Positions 54,786 through 63,148 of a stretch of 64,000 nucleotides of DNA are shown piece after piece. Location: NCBI RefSeq assembly GCF_000686945.1, contig NZ_KK366041.1, forward strand, positions 21,685 to 85,684, in the 5' to 3' direction. Each line of letters starts with the position of its first letter. Positions within the stretch are counted from its first letter, which is position 1. The notes beneath the pieces were generated by a model that saw only the letters and a program-made list of their open reading frames with translations, had not been told where the DNA came from and made no database searches. This DNA comes from Selenomonas sp. AE3005 (GTDB lineage Bacteria > Bacillota > Negativicutes > Selenomonadales > Selenomonadaceae). Both the position numbers and the translations under genes were made by a program.

Positions 54786-54974
54786 ATGACTATGATGTGC
54801 AAACAGGAAATTAGTATAGACCAAATAAGAATTGTAGCAGGTGGAATACATCATCCCCCTATTAAACTTCCTCATTTTTCCCCCACCAAATCATTAACCC
54901 CCAACGGTCCTCTTGATAAGAAAGAACCTTTGAACTTAACAGCCCCACTTAGCAAAACAGGGTCCTTATCATAA
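54786..54974 (+). CDS. Double-glycine-leader peptide with GPL-type mature part, 62 residues
   Basis: ATG 54786 follows GGGGAG by seven bases. Leader MTMMCKQEISIDQIRIVAGG (I..I.IVAGG pattern) with cleavage after residue 20. The mature part, about 42 residues, is rich in Pro, Leu, Lys and Ser: IHHPPIKLPHFSPTKSL, then NGPLDKKEPLNLTAPL and SKTGSLS. No Cys in the mature part. Similar in composition to the remnant at 30974. Terminator follows. Exporter and immunity functions are not in the window. Confidence 0.6.
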   Translation: MTMMCKQEISIDQIRIVAGGIHHPPIKLPHFSPTKSLTPNGPLDKKEPLNLTAPLSKTGSLS

Positions 54975-54990
54975 TACTAACATAGCATAT

Positions 54991-55036
54991 AAAAAACGAG
55001 GCGAATGCTTACAATTTTAGCATCGCCTCGTTTTTA
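54991..55036. terminator. Terminator after the peptide gene
   Basis: AAAAACGAGGCGA and TCGCCTCGTTTTT arms enclosing a smaller ATGCT/AGCAT stem. Confidence 0.85.
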
Positions 55037-55189
55037 TTATTACTATTTGGATTGCTGACATTTTTAACATACATATTCGGTTACAACCAATCGCCGACCA
55101 TAATTACGAACGTTACTATGGCATAATAGGAACACGTTGCCATGTATCATTCCAAACTATTCTTTCTATTTACCATTATTACAAATATC

Positions 55190-57001
55190 CTACCCCTTAT
55201 ATTCTCTGAATTCATACTCCAATATCGCCCGATACAAATCCGTCCTCTCATTTATAGCCACTCTCTTGAACTCATCATAAGACTTAAATGGTAACCCTGT
55301 ACTGTTCATAAATCCCAAGAATCCAGGATTGTTTGTGTATTTCTGCTGATTCAGTGTCTGTGCCAGTATATTCTGTGAGAAATACTGCTTCACTTTTACA
55401 TCATAACTGACATCTCCATAAGAAGCATTAAAGCTCTTTGGAAGAACTAACAGGTCGCCAATACTGTTTCTCACGTTCTGGAAATCACTCTCATTATCGA
55501 ACTCATCCTTATGCTGCTCAAAATGATTAGACCAGATATGCTCTACCTCTATCTCCTTTTTATTCAGCATATAATCAGGTGTACCAGAGCCTCTTGCAAC
55601 AATTTCAGTTATAAGTGCCAACAACACCTTAATTTTAGGCTTGTTCTGCTGATTTAAATGTGGCGATGTCCCTATCAACATATTGTTATCCATCTTATGT
55701 GTAAAGAGATGATTCTTCAAATTAGATACAGACATATTACGAATCTGTTTACATAGTTCATAAATTTTCGCTTCCATCTGATTCTGTGATGTCAGCCAGT
55801 GGTTCCAGACACGCCATGACAGGATTTTTGTCAAATACTTTGACACTACCTTAATCTTCTCAGTAATCGTATCATCACTGTCTCCATATTCAACGGCTGC
55901 CATAATCAGTGCCGGCTGAAGCGTAAAGCCATAATCAGAATTTACGATTAAATATAGGTATTCCTTTACATTCCTGCTCTCAATCAGTTCCATAATATGA
56001 ATATACACATTTGCAAAATACATTATCTTATTTACAAATTCAACATATTCAGCTGACCCATTAAGCCCCAGCCGCTCCTCTTCATCACGAACCCAACGAT
56101 GGAACTCTTTACCTATCTTTACAAAGTCTGAAGATGCATTTTTTGCCTGCGACAAGTTCTGAGCATAATGAGATCTAAAATAAATCTTAAAGAATTCAAA
56201 CTCTGCCTTAGACTTGGAAGATAGATTTATCGCTGCCAGCCTCTTTGTTGTAGCATCAAACTCTTTCATGATAGCTTCTCGCTTATCATCATCGATTTTT
56301 GCCAATAAATAGCTTCGCAACATCTCCACTTGAGTTAGGGATAATCCACGGTCGTTCATAGTCTCAAATATAACATAGGCAAAATCATCGCTATTTGTCC
56401 AAACCTTTGAAAACATTACCTTTTCTTTTAACCAGTACATGAAGTGAACTATATTGTGCTCACCTATTTCATCGCGCCAGCATTCACCGATATCTGCAAA
56501 TCTGTTTACAAGATTAGTTACAGATACAGGATCATTTTTCTGTACTGTGTACGTCCCCTTCTCATATAGTGCTTCCATGCAAGGTCTTCTTTCCGCAATA
56601 TCCAAATTAAAAAGATGTTCTCCATAATAATCTGAAGCAATCAGATTATCAATAATAGCCGGAAATCCTTTTGCGCTGCCAAAAGTTCTTTTTAAATATA
56701 TTAAAAGAAGAGTAACAGTTGTTATTCTCTGCTGCCCATCAATAATAGCGCTACGAGTCCCACCGTTTTCTGAAAAAACAATCTCTCCCATGTAATAAGG
56801 AGAATACTCCTTGACCTTTGACAGTTCATCCCCCACTTTCCAATTTTTTAAGAATTCAATGGTCAGATCATCAACTAAATCCTCAATCTGCTTCTTTCCC
56901 CAAACATATTCTCTCTGATAGTAGTCTACATCATACTTTTCAAGAAACAACTTTTCTATTGGATAAACATCACTATCAACAAATACACTAGATTTATTCA
57001 A
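55190..57001 (-). CDS. DUF262/DUF1524 protein (GmrSD-like, type IV restriction candidate)
   Basis: About 603 residues. N-terminal DUF262: DYYQREYVWGKKQIEDLVDD and RSAIIDGQQRITTVTLLLIY, a ParB/Srx-like NTP-binding fold. A long helical middle. C-terminal DUF1524-like nuclease region: EIEVEHIWSNHF with the HNH-type His, followed by NSIGDLLVLPKSFN. In GmrSD the two halves use NTP hydrolysis to cut glucosylated phage DNA; related proteins are common in defence islands. Start uncertain: TTG 57001 has AAGGAG nine bases upstream; the frame opens at TTG 57043. Stands alone beside the par locus, AT-rich. Confidence 0.8.
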   Translation of the reverse strand: MNKSSVFVDSDVYPIEKLFLEKYDVDYYQREYVWGKKQIEDLVDDLTIEFLKNWKVGDELSKVKEYSPYYMGEIVFSENGGTRSAIIDGQQRITTVTLLLIYLKRTFGSAKGFPAIIDNLIASDYYGEHLFNLDIAERRPCMEALYEKGTYTVQKNDPVSVTNLVNRFADIGECWRDEIGEHNIVHFMYWLKEKVMFSKVWTNSDDFAYVIFETMNDRGLSLTQVEMLRSYLLAKIDDDKREAIMKEFDATTKRLAAINLSSKSKAEFEFFKIYFRSHYAQNLSQAKNASSDFVKIGKEFHRWVRDEEERLGLNGSAEYVEFVNKIMYFANVYIHIMELIESRNVKEYLYLIVNSDYGFTLQPALIMAAVEYGDSDDTITEKIKVVSKYLTKILSWRVWNHWLTSQNQMEAKIYELCKQIRNMSVSNLKNHLFTHKMDNNMLIGTSPHLNQQNKPKIKVLLALITEIVARGSGTPDYMLNKKEIEVEHIWSNHFEQHKDEFDNESDFQNVRNSIGDLLVLPKSFNASYGDVSYDVKVKQYFSQNILAQTLNQQKYTNNPGFLGFMNSTGLPFKSYDEFKRVAINERTDLYRAILEYEFREYKG

Positions 57002-57275
57002 AGTCAACAGCTCCTTTATGTTATATAGCACAATATTATTCAAGAAACCAAACTACCTTGTCATGAAATTTCTTTTTATGTTATCGGTGTTATTACCACT
57101 CTATGCTATTTTCATCAGATTATGACCGCTTAGACAAATACTTACAATGATAAATTCGCTATTATAACGGAGCTTTCCTTTTATTTTTCAAGGAAGTGGC
57201 CTTCCACTGCAGTTGGAGCTTTCAACATATCCAACTTGCCAATAATATAGTCTAAGATTATGTTTATCTTAAAAA

Positions 57276-57302
57276 TTCGCTGAGCGAATACTTTAGTATA
57301 TT
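57276..57302 (+). promoter_or_regulatory. Candidate partition/operator site
   Basis: The 13-bp palindrome TTCGC-TGA-GCGAA (57276-57288) followed by TACTTTAG. The same block occurs twice, inverted, in the palindrome after rep (61838-61889). Placement at both ends of the par-rep block suggests a ParB-binding centromere site. Confidence 0.45.
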
Positions 57303-57396
57303 AAAGGATAAACAAATATCATTTTCTCAAAAAACTAAAATGTAAGTAAATTATTTCTTAAATATTTCGTTATTTTATGGCAAATTGATTATTTTA

Positions 57397-57455
57397 AAAA
57401 CTTAATTAAGTTTTATTGATTTTTGGTTATATATATGATATTATCCATATATAAC
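57397..57455 (+). promoter_or_regulatory. Promoter and operators of the par operon
   Basis: Promoter TTGATT (57416-57421), 17-base spacer, TATTAT (57439-57444). A perfect palindrome AAAACTTAATTAAGTTTT (57397-57414) lies just upstream, and an inverted repeat GTTATATAT (57426-57434)/ATATATAAC (57447-57455) straddles the -10. Sites of this kind fit autorepression by the ribbon-helix-helix part of the ParA fusion. Confidence 0.6.
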
Positions 57456-57497
57456 TTAGTTAAATTTTAGATTTTTAATTATATAGGAGGAAAGCTA

Positions 57498-58499
57498 ATG
57501 GCTGAGTTAACCAACCGCAAGTCTTTCACCACTACTCTTTCCAATGACAATGTGGAGAAACTGAAGACCTTATCTGAAAAGAAAGGCGTACCTAAGACAA
57601 AAATTCTCGATGATGCCGTAAATACCCTCTATGAAAAGGAGGAAAGCATGGAACAAGATGCCAAGAAACATAAGGGAGTCGTTATTTCCGTCAGCAACAA
57701 CAAAGGTGGCGTTGGTAAAACTACCACGGTAGCAGCCTTGGCCGACCTGCTTTCCAAAAAGGGGAAGAATGTCCTGCTCATTGATGCTGACCCTCAGGGC
57801 AACCTTTCCAACACTTTTAACTATATGGGCGAAGGTCAAAATCAGATTCTGGACAATTACCTGGGCAATCTGTTAAAAGATAGAATGAGAGCCGTTCAGG
57901 ACGATGCGCCGGATAAATGCGTGAAACTCGACTACTTTATCCTCAGCTCCACCGAATTCCCACGCATTGATCTTATCTGCTCAGATATCCGCCTTGACGG
58001 TACGTATGCTGAACTCAATGCTGGCGGCGTCCGTTATGCCTATATCATCGCTGATATTATCGAAGAGGCGAAGGCTATGGACAAATACGACTATATTCTA
58101 GTAGACAGCAGACCTGCCATGAATAACGAGGTGGCCATGTTCCTGCTGGGTACTGATTATGTAATCATCCCTGTAGAGCCGGCAAAACATGCTATCTTGG
58201 GTGCTAATGCAATGGCTCGTTTCGTTCTTACCACAGCTAAGCAGCGTCCGAGCCTCAAAATTCTCGGTGCCTTCATGACCAAGGTTGTAGACCGCACAAA
58301 ATCTTTCCATGATTTTCTCCCCATGGTCCAGAATGGCTGGGACAAAATGCTTTTCGAGACTCGCATCCCCTACAACCAGGATGTAATCAACTCCGAAAAC
58401 TTAAGTGCTCCTGTTACTTATAGAAAGCCTGCATGTAAGGCATCTAAAGCATATATCAAACTTTGTGACGAGGTGGTGGCTAGAATTGAGCAGCAATAA
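57498..58499 (+). CDS. parA: ParA partition ATPase with N-terminal ribbon-helix-helix
   Basis: 333 residues, ATG after AGGAGGAAAG. Residues 1-50 (RKSFTTTLSNDNVEKLKTLS, then KTKILDDAVNTLYEKEE) resemble a ribbon-helix-helix DNA-binding domain. Residues 58 onward are a deviant-Walker ATPase: VSNNKGGVGKTTTVAALADL, LLIDADPQGNLS, and YDYILVDSRPAMNN. It moves plasmid copies using ATP-dependent nucleoid binding together with ParB. The RHH front replaces the usual HTH of larger ParA proteins and probably represses the operon. The end overlaps the parB start. Confidence 0.88.
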   Translation: MAELTNRKSFTTTLSNDNVEKLKTLSEKKGVPKTKILDDAVNTLYEKEESMEQDAKKHKGVVISVSNNKGGVGKTTTVAALADLLSKKGKNVLLIDADPQGNLSNTFNYMGEGQNQILDNYLGNLLKDRMRAVQDDAPDKCVKLDYFILSSTEFPRIDLICSDIRLDGTYAELNAGGVRYAYIIADIIEEAKAMDKYDYILVDSRPAMNNEVAMFLLGTDYVIIPVEPAKHAILGANAMARFVLTTAKQRPSLKILGAFMTKVVDRTKSFHDFLPMVQNGWDKMLFETRIPYNQDVINSENLSAPVTYRKPACKASKAYIKLCDEVVARIEQQ

Positions 58500-59649
58500 A
58501 AAGAAGAAAAACAACAATATAATGGGTATTTCCTTCGTCGACCTTTCAGGACAGACTGAGGAAACAACCACTACGCCCGTTGGCGTCAGCAGTCGTTTCG
58601 ATAACGATGAGTTTAGAGAAATGACTAAAAAGAGACTTATGGCGCAAAATAACAGCACCTCAACTCCCCCAGCGTCTCCCTCCCCTATTGAATCAGCCGA
58701 ATCCGTACGGGAAACCTCCGAAAAGACGGATAAAATTTTGCAGGACATTGCTGGCAATACCGGTGCCTACACCCTGCTGCCGCTTAATTTACTAACCCCC
58801 ACTCCTGCAGAGTGGAATCAATTTTCGACCATCTCCAATGAGAAAAAAGTACTTATGGCCGACAGTATCTATCGTAACGGCCTTCAACAGCCGCTGGTCG
58901 TGCGTGCTTTGGATAAAGAAGGCACTACCTATCAGATACTGGCAGGCAACACCCGTAAAAGTATCTACGAAGTACTCTATGAAATCACTCAGGATGAAAA
59001 ATACCTCTCTATAGAGTGTAAAGTATATGGTTATAAAGAACTAAGCGATGATCAAGCCAGAGAAATCGCTTCTGACACTAACTATGTACAAAGAGCTAAC
59101 CTTACCGGCAGAGATAAGAGCTTTGCCGTACGCACAAAATTAAACATACTGAAAAAACGCGGCGAAAAGCAGATACTGGAAAAAGCGGCCGAACAAATGG
59201 GCATGAAACGCACAGCAGCATTCAGCTGGAACAAAATGGCTAATCTTATCCCGGCTTTCTTTGATATGTTCGATGAAGGCCTTATTTCCCAAAAGGCAGC
59301 TACACGTATTGCTGCCTGGTCGCACGAAGTTCAGGCGGAATTACACAAACAGGCAGACCTGCTCACCAACGAGATAATTATGGCCATTCCGGCCAAAACC
59401 CCATCGGAAAGGGTTTTAGATAAATTTCACGAGGTATTGGACCAGACTACGCAAGAACATACTGCTGCCACTAAAATTGGTTATATCGACACGCTGACTG
59501 AAGAAGATGATGGCTATACCATTCACCTTTCCGGCAAGGCTCCTTCCGCCTCTCAGCTGATTGTCATGTATATTCCAGATAAGAAAGCCACCGCTTTCAA
59601 AAACGCTTACAAAGATTATATACTCGACTCTTCCGAAAAAGCGGATTGA
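58486..59649 (+). CDS. parB: ParB-like partition protein
   Basis: 388 residues from TTG 58486 (GAGGTGG nine bases upstream, overlapping parA by 14 bases); ATG 58522 is a weaker choice. A basic N-terminal tail (SSNKKKKNNN) can stimulate the ParA ATPase. ParB/Srx domain, about residues 110-200: ADSIYRNGLQQPLVVRA and QILAGNTRKSIYEVLYE, where GNTRK replaces the usual GERR CTP-binding box. HTH region EKAAEQMGMKRTAAFSWNKM followed by a helical linker and C-terminal dimer domain. Binds centromere sites, candidates being the TTCGC-N3-GCGAA palindromes. Confidence 0.82.
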   Translation: MSSNKKKKNNNIMGISFVDLSGQTEETTTTPVGVSSRFDNDEFREMTKKRLMAQNNSTSTPPASPSPIESAESVRETSEKTDKILQDIAGNTGAYTLLPLNLLTPTPAEWNQFSTISNEKKVLMADSIYRNGLQQPLVVRALDKEGTTYQILAGNTRKSIYEVLYEITQDEKYLSIECKVYGYKELSDDQAREIASDTNYVQRANLTGRDKSFAVRTKLNILKKRGEKQILEKAAEQMGMKRTAAFSWNKMANLIPAFFDMFDEGLISQKAATRIAAWSHEVQAELHKQADLLTNEIIMAIPAKTPSERVLDKFHEVLDQTTQEHTAATKIGYIDTLTEEDDGYTIHLSGKAPSASQLIVMYIPDKKATAFKNAYKDYILDSSEKAD

Positions 59650-59655
59650 CAGGTG

Positions 59656-59692
59656 AAAAGGACCGACTATTGTAATAAAGTCTGTCCTTTTT
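59656..59692 (+). terminator. Terminator of the par operon
   Basis: AAAAGGAC-GACT and AGTC-GTCCTTTT arms (one mismatch) around a ten-base loop, ending in a T-run. Confidence 0.75.
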
Positions 59693-59768
59693 CTCTTATA
59701 GCTTTTATTGTGGGTCTTTTTGTCGGTGATTCAGCCTTTTACATTTATATACTTCTTTGCTATGGTAC

Positions 59769-59845
59769 TTATCAACAGGATGTGGATAAATTTCCCCTTT
59801 ATCTTAAAGGCTTTTCATATTTTATCAACAGGTATCTGTGGATAG
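59769..59845. other. DnaA-box cluster of the replication origin
   Basis: Two similar units, each TTATCAACAGG followed by TGTGGATA on the other strand: 59769-59777 with 59781-59789, and 59822-59830 with 59837-59845. TGTGGATAA at 59781 is a perfect DnaA box (TTATCCACA) in reverse; the others differ by one base. They mark the host initiator entry site next to the iterons. Confidence 0.7.
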
Positions 59846-59848
59846 AAT

Positions 59849-60312
59849 AGACAGATTCCCCCACCATAACGGCTGAACAGACAAATTATACCACCAATAA
59901 AAAAACCTGCTGCTTTTCTATACCATATGAACCGACAAATCATACCACTACAAATGATTTAACGACTATTATTACCACAATAAATAATCTGCCATCCCAG
60001 ATTTTATCTGGCTTCACAATTAGCATACTTCTAAAAGCTAAGACCTTCTCCGACAAAATTACCCACTACAACCGACAAATCATACCACCATACAAGTATA
60101 AACACCGACAAATCATACCACCACAAAGCCCTAAAACATGCTTACGCCCTTTTAGATAAAGGGGAATCCACTAGTTCCGACAAAGTCACCCACCACAAAC
60201 TAATTAGAGACATAATTCCCCACTACAAACACTCATCCAATTATCAAAAAATCCTTCTCCGCCCTTATCACCACTGGATTCATCATCATCCGACAATTTT
60301 CCCCACTACAAG
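59849..60312 (+). repeat. Iteron array of the plasmid origin (nine units)
   Basis: Direct repeats of about 22 bases with consensus CCGACAAATCATACCACCA followed by ACAAA, at about 59849, 59878, 59931, 60049, 60071, 60104, 60176, 60207 and 60289. Units 3, 5 and 6 are nearly identical; the others are diverged (for example TCCGACAAAGTCACCCACCA). All face the same way, toward rep. Such arrays bind the Rep_3 initiator to open the origin and control copy number. No gene is seen in 59693-60464. Confidence 0.88.
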
Positions 60313-60315
60313 ACT

Positions 60316-60362
60316 CTCTATATATAATATTATATGTTTATTATATAAACATATAATATATA
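60316..60362. other. AT-rich inverted repeat, probable unwinding region
   Basis: TTATATGTTTAT (60330-60341) and ATAAACATATAA (60345-60356) in an almost pure A/T stretch between the iterons and rep. Its position and composition fit a DNA unwinding element. Confidence 0.5.
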
Positions 60363-60364
60363 AG

Positions 60365-60420
60365 AACTCTACTTGTTGTGGGAACTTAATGTTGATAATC
60401 TCTACCACAAATAGTATAAT
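60365..60420 (+). promoter_or_regulatory. rep promoter with inverted iteron half-sites
   Basis: TTGATA (60392-60397), 17-base spacer, TATAAT (60415-60420). The spacer contains TACCACAAA, an iteron end, and just upstream CTTGTTGTGGGAACTTAATG is an iteron-like half in reverse. Inverted half-iterons at the rep promoter are the known basis for autorepression by Rep dimers in this plasmid class. Confidence 0.65.
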
Positions 60421-60464
60421 ATAATATAATATGTATTTGCTATTATTCGAAAGGACATATGCAT

Positions 60465-61835
60465 ATGCCAGCAAAAAAGGGAAACCCTCTCTCCAATGAA
60501 ACTGAATATGTTTATCAGAATTTGGATTTTGAAGCACCCACTAAGTTTGCAAACGAACTCATGTTTGCAAAACACTCCATGAAAGAAAATGAGATGAAAA
60601 TCTGGCTTTTAACTATGGCATCCTTAGCTCGGGAACAGGAAATCAATAACGATGTACTTTATGAATATAACATTTCTGTTCTTGCAGATAAACTAAGTAT
60701 CAATAAGGACAAAGGCTGGCGTGGCATTATCCGCGAAGCGCTGGACCATGTTTCAGATAAAAGTCTTAAAATAGTAAAGCGCTACTCCAGCGAGGAAGAT
60801 AAACATAATTGGTTAAAAATACCATTATACAATTCTGTTGAGTACAATGATTTTAATGATACTGTTTCTGTCTCTGTAAATCAAAAAATGCTGCCTTATT
60901 TACAGGACTTTACCGAAAAGTTTACTGAAGTAGACATTGATGAGATGTTAGCTATACGAGGCATAACACAACTCAAAGTTTTCATGGTAGTTAAAGAGCT
61001 TATTGCAGAAGGTACATATACTATTTCCATTGACCGTTTTAAAGAACGACTTAACATGCCTGTTACTGCTTACGCAAATTTCCGTGATTTTCAACGTGAT
61101 GTTTTAAAAAAAGCTGAGCAACAAATCAGGAAAAGCACTTCGCTAAAACAGTTCCACTTTTCACATGATGGTAAAGGTCGTCGTGCTGCCACAACCATTA
61201 CTATTCATTTAACAGATGTTACTGGTAAGGTTTTACCGGCACCCAAAAAAGTAGTTACTACTGAAGATAAGATAGAAATGCTGGATTCGGAGCAGCTTAG
61301 ATTGTTTGATGAATTTTCCTCTTTTGGAATCAAGCCCGAATCTACTTGTTTAGATATCATCAACAACTACAGTATAGAAGTATTAAAAAGCAACCTTGCA
61401 TATTATAAGGAACAACTAAAAAAACGCAAACCAGAACAAGAACCGCTTAGTGCCGGTTATCTTATTACTTGTATAAAAAAAGACTATGCCAAATCCCGTC
61501 GCAAATCCTGGCTTCGTAAGGCTGATACAAATGGCAGTGTGGAGACTGAATTACAGAAGACAGATATGCAGTTGGAAGATGTTTACAAAACATGTAAAAA
61601 CAATGCCGGTGTTCTAATCAAAAAAGGCAATATGAAGAAACTCCTTGAGATTTTCGATGTTGCTGCTATGTCGATGAAGAATATGGCGGCTAATATGGGA
61701 ATACCTTATGACGAAGGGGAAGCTCGAGTTAAAATCCAAAAACGTGACCTTCGTAATAAGGAAACAATGCTTTTCCGAGAACATCTGGCACAACGGTTGA
61801 TGTCCGGTTATATAACTATGGATAGCATGATATAA
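60465..61835 (+). CDS. Rep_3-family plasmid replication initiator
   Basis: 456 residues from ATG 60465 (AAGGA nine bases upstream; an ATG two codons earlier is too close). Two winged-helix domains: residues 20-130 (FANELMFAKHSMKENEMKIW typical of Rep_3 openings) and 140-260 (RGITQLKVFMVVKELIAEG, SIDRFKERLNMP). The C-terminal 190 residues are helical and Lys-rich, not needed in smaller family members. It binds the iterons immediately upstream and recruits the replisome. Confidence 0.9.
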   Translation: MPAKKGNPLSNETEYVYQNLDFEAPTKFANELMFAKHSMKENEMKIWLLTMASLAREQEINNDVLYEYNISVLADKLSINKDKGWRGIIREALDHVSDKSLKIVKRYSSEEDKHNWLKIPLYNSVEYNDFNDTVSVSVNQKMLPYLQDFTEKFTEVDIDEMLAIRGITQLKVFMVVKELIAEGTYTISIDRFKERLNMPVTAYANFRDFQRDVLKKAEQQIRKSTSLKQFHFSHDGKGRRAATTITIHLTDVTGKVLPAPKKVVTTEDKIEMLDSEQLRLFDEFSSFGIKPESTCLDIINNYSIEVLKSNLAYYKEQLKKRKPEQEPLSAGYLITCIKKDYAKSRRKSWLRKADTNGSVETELQKTDMQLEDVYKTCKNNAGVLIKKGNMKKLLEIFDVAAMSMKNMAANMGIPYDEGEARVKIQKRDLRNKETMLFREHLAQRLMSGYITMDSMI

Positions 61836-61837
61836 AT

Positions 61838-61889
61838 AAATTCGCCGAGCGAATACTTTAATTTACTAAAGTATTCGCTCGGCGAATTT
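61838..61889. terminator. Perfect 23-bp palindrome after rep, also possible centromere site
   Basis: Arms 61838-61860 and 61867-61889 without mismatch, T-run after. Works as a rep terminator, but each arm contains the TTCGC-N3-GCGAA block found before parA, so it may be a ParB site as well. Confidence 0.7.
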
Positions 61890-62203
61890 TATATCTTTTT
61901 TACATGATATAATCCATAAAAAATGAATAATGGACTTTATTGTGGTATTATTTGTCGGTCTACTTTTTTTGATGTTTCATAACTGGCTGCTAGATATTGA
62001 ATTATTCAGGGAGGAGCTTAGGACAGACCTGGTTTCTATCTGGATGGAAGGGAGGGGAATAAATATATTGCTTACATGAAAACGCTTTTCAATTAGGCAG
62101 GATTTAGGAATATCATATAGAAAATAACATAGGAGTAGTGTGCTTGCTTGCAAGAATAATGTGTTGTCTTTTGCTTTTTATATACTAGAGGTGTCGTGGA
62201 AAA
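61890..62203. other. Intergenic region holding one inverted iteron
   Basis: The minus strand at 61960-61941 reads GACCGACAAATAATACCACA, a good iteron in reverse orientation, separate from the main array by the rep gene. It could serve in looping or handcuffing. The rest shows no gene, apart from a small CTTG-TT-GCAAG-like hairpin near 62143. Confidence 0.55.
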
Positions 62204-62968
62204 ATGAGCAATAAAAAGAACGTGGCAATTATTACAGGTGCATCCAGTGGCTTGGGAGCAGAGTATGCCAAGTTTTTGGATAAAGAGGGAGTAGACGAAC
62301 TGTGGCTCGTTGCCAGACGTAAGGAGCGTTTGGATAGTCTGGCGGCAAAACTTCGTACGCAATGTCAAATTCTTACGTTGGATTTAGCAGATGAAATATG
62401 TTTAGATGAATTGGAACAGGAGTTGGCCGTCCAAAAGCCTCATGTTAAATATCTGGTAAATGCAGCTGGCTTTGGCTGTATTGGTTTAAGCCGCGATTGT
62501 CCAAGGGTAAAACTCCAGCAGATGGTAAAGCTTAATGATATGGCAGCTATGGGAATTACAGAAATGTGCATACCGTACATGTCAAAGGGGAGCCATATTC
62601 TGGAAATTGTATCATGCTCAGCGTTCCAACCAATACCTAATCTTGCTGTCTATGCGGCCAGCAAGGCCTTTATGTTGTCATATAGCAGAGCATTAAGCGT
62701 TGAGCTTAGTGAATTAGGGATTCAAGTTACCGCTGTATGCCCGTTTTGGATTAAAGATACGGAATTTGTGGACAAGGCCAGAGAAACAGATAGGCATCAG
62801 GTTTATAAGGATATGCCAGGCGCAACTAACGCCAAGAGCGTTGCTGAAAAATCCTTACGGGCTGCAAAAGCAGGTGCAGTGGTATGTACTCCGGATACTG
62901 TAAGTACTGTGCACCGAATAATAGCCTCTCTTTTACCGCATTGGTTGTTGGCAAAAGTCTGTTTCTAG
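62204..62968 (+). CDS. Short-chain dehydrogenase/reductase (SDR)
   Basis: 254 residues, classical SDR: cofactor loop IITGASSGLGAEYAKFL, LVARRKERLDSLAAKL (the Arg pair favours NADP(H)), YLVNAAGFGCIG for the NAG-type motif, catalytic Ser in EIVSCSAFQPIPN and Tyr/Lys in AVYAASKAFM, then VCPFWIKDTEF. Substrate cannot be told. The type resembles DltE/YqjQ-like reductases. Monocistronic, AGAGGTG ribosome site, terminator at 63028. Confidence 0.85.
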   Translation: MSNKKNVAIITGASSGLGAEYAKFLDKEGVDELWLVARRKERLDSLAAKLRTQCQILTLDLADEICLDELEQELAVQKPHVKYLVNAAGFGCIGLSRDCPRVKLQQMVKLNDMAAMGITEMCIPYMSKGSHILEIVSCSAFQPIPNLAVYAASKAFMLSYSRALSVELSELGIQVTAVCPFWIKDTEFVDKARETDRHQVYKDMPGATNAKSVAEKSLRAAKAGAVVCTPDTVSTVHRIIASLLPHWLLAKVCF

Positions 62969-63027
62969 CGAAGTGTTTTCCCTAAGGAGAGGGGCGATTA
63001 AAATAACGATGATGGATAAGAAATAAT

Positions 63028-63069
63028 AAAGGCGGACCGCTGACTAGAAATAGCCGGTGGTCCGCCTTT
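63028..63069. terminator. Terminator between SDR gene and the convergent small gene
   Basis: AAAGGCGGACC and GGTCCGCCTTT arms; symmetrical, so it can serve both directions. Confidence 0.8.
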
Positions 63070-63148
63070 GGCGGCTGCTCTCGCTGCTGTATTTTATGGA
63101 TTTTATTCATACCTTCTCTCATTTCTTCACGAAGATAATCTACTGCAA

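Noticed and set aside
59653-59850. 65-codon frame with hydrophobic stretch after parB
   Set aside because: Its 5' part is the par terminator hairpin and its 3' part covers the DnaA boxes; no ribosome site.
59849-60312. CRISPR array
   Set aside because: Repeats are about 22 bases, variably spaced and diverged, next to a Rep_3 gene and DnaA boxes; no cas genes. They are iterons.
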